Part shown: positions 8,601 to 14,031 of the stretch, piece after piece
Layout: each line of letters opens with the position of its first letter
Numbering within the stretch: position 1 is the stretch's first letter
The notes under the pieces: generated by a model
The model's input: only the letters and a program-made list of their open reading frames with translations
Told to the model about the DNA's origin: nothing
Databases searched by the model: none
From: CAMDKS01 sp964402975
Lineage (GTDB): Bacteria > Bdellovibrionota_B > Oligoflexia > Oligoflexales > RGVZ01
Assembly: GCA_964402975.1 (NCBI GenBank)
Contig: CAYOEM010000002.1
Span: 186,001 to 250,000, forward strand
Direction of reading: 5' to 3'
Length of the DNA: 64,000 nucleotides
Program-made: the position numbers and the translations under genes

Positions 8601-10893
8601 CGCCGTCGACACCATACATACCATTGGGAATAGCCAAGATCCTACCAGTTCCTGGGATCCCTTTGGAGTTGAATGTAACGGAGCTCACTCCTCCTCGATT
8701 GTTTAAGCCGAGATGAATACCGCAAAATACATTATTGCCTTCCGGCTGATTTGTCGCCACCCCGTAAGTTGCATCTTCCTTAGCTTGATCGTCGGGGGGA
8801 AGGCCTGTCTTTGGGCGACCTGCGTATGGAGTTTTTGGTTGTGGTCTTGGGCAAGACTCAAAGGAACCATAAGCACTCGGGTCTCGGGTGAAAAGCCTAT
8901 CTGTCGCCGCTTTGAAGGCTGACGCCAGTGTGGGATCTTTATCATCTAAGGTGTAAGCAACACCCCAAAACTTAGCATCAGAGAAATCACTTACAAAGTT
9001 GGCGGCAGCATCATAGCCCGCTAAGTAAAAGCTATATTGCTGATCAGACGCCACGCTATAGCCTGTCACCGGGTCTAGCTCTTTCTCGTTCCAGCTCAAA
9101 CCAGCGCCACCAGCGGTGTCCCGCCAGAGAGTTTGAACGACTGGCCCAGGATTAATCAACAACGGAACGGACTCGATATCGAGGTTTAAAACACCAGCAG
9201 TCGTTGTCGCTTCATCGACTGAAATTCTAGGCCATTGCGTGCTATCAGTCGCCGGTGGAACTTTTGTGACAACAAAGCCTTCCGTGGTGTTCTCTACCTC
9301 GGACGTCCTACCGATACCATTTGTAAATGTGATTTTTTTATCACCAGTGTGGTCTAAAGTTGCGACTTTTGAAGCAGTCTTGACTAGTCCGGTTAGAGGA
9401 GAAACCACCACGTCAGTCAAAGGCGACAGCGAAAGCTTCATGGCGATCTGATCGTTGAATTGATAACAAAAGTTGCCGTACCGATCACGCAGCTCCATGA
9501 CAGCAGGAAACGGCACCGTGGCTCGCTGTCTCGTATTGGTGATTTTAAGCTTCTTTGGCTTACCTGGTGTCACCAGGTACTTAATGTACATGTAAATCGG
9601 CTTGCCTTTGACACTAACCTTGATGGTGTCACCTTGCGAAGTAGGATCACTGGCTTTTAATGGATAAAGGGTCTGCTTGCCCGTGGTCACGATCGAACTT
9701 GCAATACGTCCAGCCTCGGCGAGAGGTCCTGTGATTTCACTCCACACGGTGTCGGGTGATTCCACCCAGTTGCCGCCCGCGTCAATTAGCATAGGATAAA
9801 GCTCTTTCTTGTCATCGTCAGCGGACATAATAATGCATGGCTTATTCAAGAGATCAGAGTCAGCACAGGCGTTTTGAATGTTTCTTGTATCCGGCGACAA
9901 AGCCACAATTAACTGACTCGCCTGCCCCGTAATGACGGGTATTGAAAAGGAGGCCGGCTTTACTGGGAATTTAGGATCAGATGGTCTCGCCGAGAAACTC
10001 AACGTCGTTGGCTTCAGAACGCGGAACGGCCCGCCGGGGACAATACACTGCGAGTTACGAAACTCACAACGCTTTGATCCCGTCGGAACCACTACCGTAG
10101 ATCCGTCGGGAGTATCTTGTAACCCTTCAGTGACGAAATCAAACATAAAGCCTTTACCTGGAGCCGTGTTTGGGATTCCAGGGGCATAAATCGCGAGGTT
10201 GAATGGAACACCAGCTTGGATGACTTGTCGACCATCGTTATCAAATAATAGTGGGACAACAATAAACGCAGACTGTATGGGATCAATGCCGCTATTTGCA
10301 AAATCATCGTTAGATGTGATCTTGATCAAAACCATTTCGATCAGCTCTGATGCTGTCGAGTCTTGTGGTACTCGCATTGCAATCGCCATGACTCCGCCCG
10401 GCGCGTTTGGCGTGGTGAAACCGACCGTTGCTTCACCATTTTGGTTGGTGACTCTCGATGGACCACTCAGCATACCAGCGCAGACATCGCGCGTGAAACC
10501 AGCATCACAGGTGTTTCCGGCAATGCTTCCCTTGGAATTCATAACGAAATTGCCGTCAGACCACTTAGTAAGAATCTCAGCTTTCATCGCTTCAGTTGAC
10601 ACACCGCCATTAAAGGCAGGGGTCACGTCGAACGCCTTAAACTCCACGTTAATATTGGGGACGGGTGAACCTTCTTTAGTTGTTACGACGAATTTGATTG
10701 GATCCAAAATAGTCTGGTTGGGTGGATACATGTTCTTCACGGCCTCTGGAACCGCTCTCCAATTGCTTGCCGAGGCGCGAACACCGGCGGCATTCTTGGT
10801 GCCTTTGGTACAAGACGTCATTAAAGTCACGCTCAGCAAACTGCAAGTCAGTGCTGCTGCGAACCTTATACCAACATCTCGAATCCTTTTCAT
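1..10893 (-). CDS. Giant Ig-like repeat lipoprotein, C-terminus beyond window
   Basis: The minus-strand frame from the ATG at 10893 to base 1 has no stop codon (3631 codons read), and the gene runs off the left edge. A GAGAGG ribosome site lies just upstream of the ATG. Residues 1-28 form a lipoprotein signal (Arg-rich start, hydrophobic core, MTSC with Cys28). The rest is Ser/Thr/Gly/Asn-rich with recurring beta-sandwich phrases such as 'FDxxGN', 'VxAxDxxGN' and 'SFTTTGSPFTLYR', as in bacterial Ig-like/invasin-type surface proteins. The last ~1800 residues contain two copies of a ~940-residue module. A G9 tract lies in the coding strand. The likely place is the outer membrane surface, acting in adhesion or prey/host contact; the role is inferred only. 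No catalytic domain or autotransporter barrel is visible in the portion present. Confidence 0.88.
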   Translation of the reverse strand, partial: MKRIRDVGIRFAAALTCSLLSVTLMTSCTKGTKNAAGVRASASNWRAVPEAVKNMYPPNQTILDPIKFVVTTKEGSPVPNINVEFKAFDVTPAFNGGVSTEAMKAEILTKWSDGNFVMNSKGSIAGNTCDAGFTRDVCAGMLSGPSRVTNQNGEATVGFTTPNAPGGVMAIAMRVPQDSTASELIEMVLIKITSNDDFANSGIDPIQSAFIVVPLLFDNDGRQVIQAGVPFNLAIYAPGIPNTAPGKGFMFDFVTEGLQDTPDGSTVVVPTGSKRCEFRNSQCIVPGGPFRVLKPTTLSFSARPSDPKFPVKPASFSIPVITGQASQLIVALSPDTRNIQNACADSDLLNKPCIIMSADDDKKELYPMLIDAGGNWVESPDTVWSEITGPLAEAGRIASSIVTTGKQTLYPLKASDPTSQGDTIKVSVKGKPIYMYIKYLVTPGKPKKLKITNTRQRATVPFPAVMELRDRYGNFCYQFNDQIAMKLSLSPLTDVVVSPLTGLVKTASKVATLDHTGDKKITFTNGIGRTSEVENTTEGFVVTKVPPATDSTQWPRISVDEATTTAGVLNLDIESVPLLINPGPVVQTLWRDTAGGAGLSWNEKELDPVTGYSVASDQQYSFYLAGYDAAANFVSDFSDAKFWGVAYTLDDKDPTLASAFKAATDRLFTRDPSAYGSFESCPRPQPKTPYAGRPKTGLPPDDQAKEDATYGVATNQPEGNNVFCGIHLGLNNRGGVSSVTFNSKGIPGTGRILAIPNGMYGVDGGQIDLSSVKIRPALSPRLSLVAGAATRFAFEFISADSNVAPGTVIYRVGSDDPVPTGHKFKIRIHAQDSDGTDSPSYKGIKTLQVRFTGEKSWGGIAPVLPSGDFDCEFGKEFAGVCEVPGTYTLADARTSALLAVKQTTEGGIQGTFAKIIGTKVGSEQRLFFANQKGGPAAGAVIESSLQYPLGRTIKADKELPLAVAVTDAGGSYIRDAVAGDGLVYDGFRSDDGIFKMPTDAPDVPPVFVPQTGAWRNSTAWNTSYNLYDVFTADNSNPQNPTPAKFYNPDYAGTPQQITDPKFTDVNKYTTVFVPQNRFGKGFAVPRSTTNPQLIGWPSSWWTVTPGDPEHIETKLVRSGAPDASWTKPGFESATAEQKTNWVSTSDTCYDVVITIHDKKHNQLANYTGVVPNVVFKMINTTPDKPNGVDDLQAGIFAENYRNRSVSYSYYQPHNQVFVTGPFRDGFYLLGMTANDGGLFNYSKSPSVPMEPSLNDWLMTTVTVTTGVITTGVKACLYNGQTEANRESAVPYLEKFIQVDMPSFTPVDGKDPFPAFQSRGAGITFTGADNKLTGSSASPHTHGDKLTVFRSTAHHLHPTFDDSVTESQWGPLYGDVSPVIGVSDRCYAYKCGKTQIYWHEHDVAHNFIRPARTDGFETSSNLLSGAKRGADGPMGSPSSVIFDVGDSRQIPQTQNGKAFGLMARNNFINLLFTDGWFAPPDYRYGVNITLMAGPPKTMEVSRLGTSSLTTDAPFGLRIALYDEFGNPSGAQSFSRGYQDKNGAFGIDRTLEVRFDQQPSNGPTSGNPRLMGRSGADLANASNPVSRLVQPGPFTDFLARDFAASNDADNILLVKANESRNLLLTLKDSKVIPWCAADALNCCFESASICESKKNSPRSISATFPVNAQPGLAAGTVLTFGTGPAAIRYPAQGSADPLTAYNAIFNTNPTAGATYPLGVSLTRTFKTNACATDQYGNIGECDTNAQFYVDGATNPSPLDALSSMLNVSFFNWRATKPGTFALKAVKNGFTAITAPISVASQPLNAFSFENVTTTQDVPAGSEFQVKVCMIDEAKNVITTKVFNDQGQVVTDPEATLPVGFSLFGLIANPEGKTLQLSTGSGTDFEAKKIDLAGASVKFTQGCTNLYAQIYAKGSYNSLPLLTMTYLDPMQSNKPFSGSGITVNSVVPGNFDHYGTKIAGAPVLAGASVVPALSNPNGPGVNVKATTTGGNRFDLTVYARDVYGNDIAYNSNFTIGLQLQGTQTPSSLQLTCAAPQNDNVCLARSMAGAPVTVANLAMDIPGSYFVFAKNSDQSGISLENSAMLTATASLKTIKEYGVDAPAIYDPYWPQSVTVSALDNKGNPISGIQDLLNSPSLNFTWIDESGQPLSTHLPPYGISSNPRYNSACVPGFDRPVFDATGVARFGVGFSFWSLTKKEVLKLNIRDSQAPSVSSNNVRSTDRKQSPVSYDVTCTKVSDGSDCTGTAANPVVMDASPENRFNLTVTTVDSCGNKAVGSSNIEVRGGVAGTFEAFSSPNITYGPNAVPTFIMGGSDQRTFNDIFSRSLGNAAYEIFDPGDSTGTRNRTKTYHTYRATLATVCGYSFENVSPTTPKVGEAVTFKLRANDCGTGPRPVLSGIDSLLNGQTYTWVGGSVGPNNQAPSYPPSTNLGFVNGITGPLSVTFTKAEQILDFYVIDNFVKGPSGVIAINGQVGQDPSGKRRSSKGGMTNPVTVIEGLPSKFVLSAPSTTVKAGSPFNVTVTAFDKNNNLVTNFGSDTLTFSWSGASPSVTNPVTAAIKPAEVLAPGSRTFDVGTASFTTTGSPFTLYRSNANALAPQEQPVLTVTSSRTGAQTETGQPLTASLTFTVQPSDTIAYAKVADASTFDATSDFTGKGLTMSNDQTKVFFGHLFDPWGNYKGTSPQIAWSGSSVLDGKLAPTPSLTTTLSPTTAGAGVITASCADVAPGCVSGSTGTISVDASPLKSFGVTQVSPAEGANVTAGDEVALKVCMLDRNQQVITNPVVVGGVTVTDPNGTLTGLGITSSVHILKNAEEKTQAVSLGSGAQFNPLVFGSNSLTFTNGCVNLYARVYAAGTYGLSKPLVSFAYTDTRQNNLAIGGSGLKLGTVAPAALDHYNTSITESSLDVNNASTGRVPAWSNPGSTNSYASAGGNRFGIDVRAIDAFGNLVPVTKSVTLGLVKRSDMSALSNQRLKCSAPNNNQACLSINLSNTATATVPWVGIDIPGEFFISATDGSKSWSTTNSQSFTAVPSAKTVKNYALTAPASAVAGQDTPIRIEARDAADQVITGADTELRGLTFGWQDGSAVALTTGHISPALTAPIVPSSLQFNAGVANVNITLTKAESGLQINVKDNQTTSIASNNTTLTTVSPGSSLYYAITCAKVTGGADCTGISASNAASMWASPSDMFNLQLKAFDQYQNPKSDGATSPAIKLTWESGNDALNTGVLEQVPLQNALDADKQVVVPMSGQPQRQVSNLFHRAGAHVLSMSVDPISANYVGMSQKTFHSYQAHIDMVTFYDFSPNLNSWTSPLVAGAQQNFTLRAFDQAGNVAKGIDTQLNAQRYLWRGPTAAPNGDAPVLPGPMTGTGGILSFSGGQVTGLSANFKNAETIADFHMVDNYTPGPSGVGGRGPSGVRRSVSSTNALTVINATPTEYVLSTVSTTVQAGAKFDVQVLVRDQFQNPAKTWTSDFLTFTWDSGGSSTPSNPSTGGRSADVSPAGLRTFAADTATVQTADQRFVLYKAPEPSVLKVTGLTPRATAQPVLSGTLAFTPTVSTTPGYVKIASSATFDGTTSLSGVGFSMATNDSRTLYAHLFDPFGNYSGNTSPVSWSGTDKLANKMTPTSAAVTTLTATEVGTG
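2611..5424 (-). repeat. Complete in-frame copy (B) of the ~2.8 kb module of the giant lipoprotein gene
   Basis: Anchor phrases recur in the same order in both copies. KVCM is encoded at 5413-5424 and again at 2599-2610 (period 2814 nt, 938 codons). 'LYAQIYAKG' near 5179 matches 'LYARVYAAG' near 2364. HLFDP at 2890-2904 matches HLFDP at 124-138 (period 2766 nt). 'VDNFVKGPSG' also matches 'VDNYTPGPSG'. The copies have diverged strongly in sequence but keep length and order, so this is an old duplication of several Ig-like domains rather than a recent tandem repeat. Confidence 0.82.
4050..4058 (+). repeat. Mononucleotide tract, C9 (G9 in the coding strand)
   Basis: Nine consecutive C residues lie inside the giant lipoprotein ORF and encode part of 'EVRGGVAG' on the minus strand. 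The present length keeps the reading frame open. A gain or loss of one base would truncate the protein after roughly 2280 residues. Confidence 0.9.
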
Positions 10894-11102
10894 AAACGCC
10901 TCTCGCCAACTAAAAAATAGTCCTAAGAGCTGAAGATAGACTTCCGCTTCTAACTGCAGTCGGAGCGTTCTATGCGGGACTTTAGCCTAATGCCCTACCT
11001 AATGATTAAGTTCCTGAAATTAATGAGTAAAGATCGCAAGCGAGCGGCACTCATCAAGGCCTTTAGGCAAGACTCCACCGTTTGCTAGCAGCTGTGCTAC
11101 AA

Positions 11103-11131
11103 TTGACTGCAGAATCACCTGAATTCATAAG
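11103..11131 (+). promoter_or_regulatory. Sigma70-type promoter for the PEGA/TPR lipoprotein
   Basis: TTGACT (11103-11108) and CATAAG (11126-11131) are separated by 17 nt, about 57 nt upstream of the ATG at 11189. The match is good, but the transcription start was not measured. Confidence 0.55.
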
Positions 11132-11188
11132 ACAAAGTCGCTGAACTCGGAGCCTCGGGCTCAGTTCAAAACTTGGAGACCGCGGAGT

Positions 11189-11809
11189 ATGAACAGTCAA
11201 AAGTCGTTGATAACACGCAAAAAAATACTTCTTCTCATGGCGGTTTCGCTAGGTTGCAGCGCCTTGACGTCCTGTGGCACCGTAGCCATTCGAAGCTCGC
11301 CAGCCGATGCCGAGATTTCACTGATGCAGCCAGGGCGCGCCGACCCAAAGCCACTAGGGAAAACACCCTTTGAGGGAAAACTGGGTGATCTTGGATCTGC
11401 GGCAAACAGTGGGCCGATTATCTTGCAAATTAAAAAACCCGGCTACATCACACAAAGCCTTTACGTGCCAAACGCTTCAGGCTCAAGAATTGAGTTCGAC
11501 ACAAATCTAAAGCCAGTCAACCCCGGATCTTTTGCCGACATGAATAAAATTGTGAAACTCGTGCTTCAAGCTGAACGAGAAATCATGATGAAGCAAGTCG
11601 ACGAAGCACTGAAAACCGCGTCCAACATCAAAGCCATCAACGACAATATCGCCATGGCCTGGGAGATTGAGGGTGCCGCATACTTTGTGAAAGGTGATCT
11701 TGCGAAAGCAAAAGTAGCGTGGTTACGTTCACTTGAAATCGATCCAGAAAACCCCGAAACAACAAAAATGCTGAGCACGATTGATGAAAAACTCGGGACG
11801 AAAAAGTAA
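11189..11809 (+). CDS. Lipoprotein with PEGA-like and TPR segments
   Basis: This 206-residue protein begins with a lipoprotein signal: a charged start (KSLITRKK), a hydrophobic run, and 'LTSC' with Cys at about 29. Residues ~30-110 ('VAIRSSPADAEISL...KTPFEGKL...IKKPGYI') match the pattern of PEGA beta-domains, which begin with a short strand and 'P.gA.v' and end in a KPGY motif. Residues ~120-200 form two helical hairpins with TPR spacing ('AMAWEIEGAAYFVKGDLAKA', 'WLRSLEIDPENPE'). The ATG has a GCGGAG site just upstream. The beta-barrel gene follows 13 nt downstream, so the two are probably co-transcribed. It is likely a periplasmic-face assembly or scaffold lipoprotein; the exact role is unknown. 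Confidence 0.8.
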   Translation: MNSQKSLITRKKILLLMAVSLGCSALTSCGTVAIRSSPADAEISLMQPGRADPKPLGKTPFEGKLGDLGSAANSGPIILQIKKPGYITQSLYVPNASGSRIEFDTNLKPVNPGSFADMNKIVKLVLQAEREIMMKQVDEALKTASNIKAINDNIAMAWEIEGAAYFVKGDLAKAKVAWLRSLEIDPENPETTKMLSTIDEKLGTKK

Positions 11810-11822
11810 AAGAGGATAAATC

Positions 11823-12470
11823 TTGGCTATGCGTAGTTTTATAAAGCCATGCGCAATGGCGCTTGGAATACTACTAATCGAGGCGGGTCGTGGAACTATT
11901 GCGATGGGCGCCGCGACGTTATCCAACGATATCGACGACTCTAGCGGTTCATTCAGACTAGGTATGATCAACTTCACGAAAACAGATGGTCAGAAAACAT
12001 ATACTGGCGGAGCCTCCGTCTACAACTACGAGTATTCACGATACCTTCGCCTCAATCAGGCCCTCATTTTTGGGTTCAGACAAGCCACTGACTCCGCTAC
12101 CAAGCGTGACGCCTATCACTCTGCCTACGGAGGCTACAGGTTTTTTCCCATGGGAGTAGGGCTACCGATTTTATCTACGACTGGTGACGCCACCATATCA
12201 ATCGACTCTCGATTCAAACCCTATGCTGAAGCATCTTTGGGATTAGGGCATATCTTGTTTGAACCCATCGCTCAGGGTGCCGGTGACTTCTCGTCTAACG
12301 CGATGGGAATAGCGTTTGGCGGCGGGTTGATGATGCATTTTTTCAGCCGCTGGGCGGTTGATTTTCAGATCATGTACGAAATGGTGCAGTCACGGGGAGG
12401 TACTAGCAACAGCTTGGCCGTGTCTGGAAATAATATTTACATCTTGCTTGGCAACGGCATGACGTTTTAG
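11823..12470 (+). CDS. Predicted small outer-membrane beta-barrel protein
   Basis: The ORF encodes 215 residues from a TTG at 11823, or 213 from the ATG at 11829. AGAGGA at 11811-11816 is 6 nt from the TTG and 12 nt from the ATG, so the TTG may be the true start. An N-terminal signal peptide is followed by alternating hydrophobic/polar strands ('ASVYNYEYSRYLRLNQALIF', 'FKPYAEASLGLGHILF', 'GIAFGGGLMMHFF', 'WAVDFQIMYEMV'), and the chain ends in Phe, as expected for a BAM substrate. This is a length and pattern typical of 8-stranded barrels (OmpW/OmpA-like). It lies directly after the PEGA/TPR lipoprotein in one transcription unit. No specific family was recognised. Confidence 0.72.
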   Translation: MAMRSFIKPCAMALGILLIEAGRGTIAMGAATLSNDIDDSSGSFRLGMINFTKTDGQKTYTGGASVYNYEYSRYLRLNQALIFGFRQATDSATKRDAYHSAYGGYRFFPMGVGLPILSTTGDATISIDSRFKPYAEASLGLGHILFEPIAQGAGDFSSNAMGIAFGGGLMMHFFSRWAVDFQIMYEMVQSRGGTSNSLAVSGNNIYILLGNGMTF

Positions 12471-12471
12471 A

Positions 12472-12873
12472 TCACTGCCTTCGACTCACCGTAAGTCTCT
12501 CTTTGCGCCAGCTAACAACCACGTTTTCACCCCAGTCGGTTGTAAATTTCTGAGGCTGAAGTCCTTTGGCAAGTTTTGGGTCCGATGGTCGGCAACTCCA
12601 TGAGCCAGGCAACATTCCCATGCCGTCTGCATAGAAGCTGACATCCCACGTGTACTTGTAGACCGCACCTGGCTTGATCACATCAGTTTCCATAGTGATC
12701 GGCTTACCAGCCCAAGCCACAGATCTCTCAAGAACGCAGGTAAGTTTTACGGATGCTCTATCGAGATTTTTAAAGGTCCATACCGTTGGATTGTTACAAC
12801 AACGGTCGGCAAATGCAGAGTGCGCCCTCAAACACATAAAAGCGGCGAACAGGCCATACCTCACAAAACTCAC
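12472..12873 (-). CDS. Small secreted cysteine-containing protein, unknown function
   Basis: This 133-residue protein has a signal peptide (residues ~1-22, ending 'AHSAFA'). The mature part begins 'DRCCNNPTVW' and contains further cysteines in 'KLTCVLE' and 'SWSCRPSD', which could form disulfides. The remainder looks like a single beta-sandwich with an aromatic-rich middle ('YKYTWDVSFYADG') and a basic tail. It starts 3 nt after the fabH stop, so it is probably co-transcribed with fabH, but nothing in it suggests lipid metabolism. No family was recognised. Confidence 0.7.
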   Translation of the reverse strand: MSFVRYGLFAAFMCLRAHSAFADRCCNNPTVWTFKNLDRASVKLTCVLERSVAWAGKPITMETDVIKPGAVYKYTWDVSFYADGMGMLPGSWSCRPSDPKLAKGLQPQKFTTDWGENVVVSWRKERLTVSRRQ

Positions 12874-12876
12874 GGC

Positions 12877-13896
12877 TTAAGCTCCCCAAACAATCAGCGC
12901 TGAACCCCAGGTAAATCCCGCTCCGAACGCCGTAACCATGATCTTGTCTCCAGCCTTCAAGCGCCCGGCCCGCGCACACTCATCAAGAAGGGTAGGGATG
13001 GTCGCTGCCGATGTGTTGCCGTACTTTTGGATGTTGTTATAGGTTTTTTCGGGCGGAATTTTAAGCGTAGCACTGATGTGCTCGTTGATCCGCAGATTAG
13101 CCTGGTGAAATAACCAAAGATCCACGTCAGCAATCGAGAGATGAAGATTTTGCAAAACCTCACCGATGACCTCAGGCATCCGCGTGACTGCGTGTTTAAA
13201 TACAAAACGGCCATCCATGTAAGGATTATGTGCACCGTCTGCGATATGTTCTGGTCTGATCCAATCTCCGCCCACTGTCGACGGAAACTTTACACCAAGT
13301 TTATCGGTGTATTGGCCTTCAAGATGGGTGACGACTTTCTTGATGCCGTGTTCAGGATTTTTTGCGACCTCTAAAATCACAGCTCCGGCGGCATCGCCAA
13401 ATAGGGTGGCCGTGTCTCGCCCCCGATTTGACAGATCAAGAGCCACGCTTTGCACCTCAACACCAACCAGTAAGATGCGCTTATACTGACCAGAAGCGAT
13501 CAGAGCCTGACCCAGTTCAAGTCCATAAATAAAACCGCTGCACTGAGCTCTGACGTCAAGTCCCGGCGTCGTACCCAGGCCAAGCTTAGCTTGTAGAAAT
13601 GAGCATGTGCCGGGGAAATACTGCTGCGGTGATAGGGTGGCGACCAAGATAAAATCGATATCTTTGGCCTGAAGGCCCGACGACTTAAGAGCTTTGAGGG
13701 ATGCCTCATAAGCGAGGTCCGCAGGCCCTACTCCTACGTCCACGTGACGGCGTTCCTCGATGCCGGTACGCTGACGAATCCATTCGTCAGACGTATCCAT
13801 TAACTTGGCTAAATCGTTATTTGTCACCACCCGGGGAGGCACGGCCATTCCAGTTCCAGTGATGGCGACGGCCGCGGGCAGGTGGGTTTGGTTCAT
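12877..13896 (-). CDS. fabH: 3-oxoacyl-[ACP] synthase III (FabH)
   Basis: FabH condenses acetyl-CoA (or another short acyl-CoA) with malonyl-ACP to start fatty acid synthesis in the cytoplasm. The 339-residue length is normal for the family. The Cys-His-Asn triad is visible: Cys119 in 'RAQCSGFIYGL', His264 in 'FHQANLRI' and Asn294 in 'KYGNTSAATIP'. The N-terminal 'GTGMAVP' and the 'DEWIRQRTGI' CoA-site motif are also present. The gene is alone, apart from a small secreted-protein gene 3 nt downstream, rather than in the usual plsX-fabH-fabD cluster. It is divergent from ppk1 across a 135-nt spacer. Some FabH-like proteins act in secondary metabolism, but the intact motifs favour the housekeeping enzyme. 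Confidence 0.93.
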   Translation of the reverse strand: MNQTHLPAAVAITGTGMAVPPRVVTNNDLAKLMDTSDEWIRQRTGIEERRHVDVGVGPADLAYEASLKALKSSGLQAKDIDFILVATLSPQQYFPGTCSFLQAKLGLGTTPGLDVRAQCSGFIYGLELGQALIASGQYKRILLVGVEVQSVALDLSNRGRDTATLFGDAAGAVILEVAKNPEHGIKKVVTHLEGQYTDKLGVKFPSTVGGDWIRPEHIADGAHNPYMDGRFVFKHAVTRMPEVIGEVLQNLHLSIADVDLWLFHQANLRINEHISATLKIPPEKTYNNIQKYGNTSAATIPTLLDECARAGRLKAGDKIMVTAFGAGFTWGSALIVWGA

Positions 13897-14031
13897 TAGA
13901 AAGGCTCCTTATTGAGATCCTTCGGATTATGCTACAAATTTAACCTTATTCCAACTGCGAGAAAGGCCCGTCTTATACCGGGCAGATTATACCGGCAGAC
14001 AGCTGGCAAAAAAACGAACTAAAATAGCGAT

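Noticed and set aside
10199..10933. Long plus-strand ORF (244 codons) opposite the giant lipoprotein
   Set aside because: It is antisense to an uninterrupted, signal-bearing ORF with clear repeat structure; several similar shadow ORFs lie between 392 and 10933 and none has a ribosome site or a recognisable domain.
12877..13896. FabH as part of a secondary-metabolite or polyketide cluster
   Set aside because: No other biosynthetic genes are nearby and all housekeeping FabH motifs are intact.
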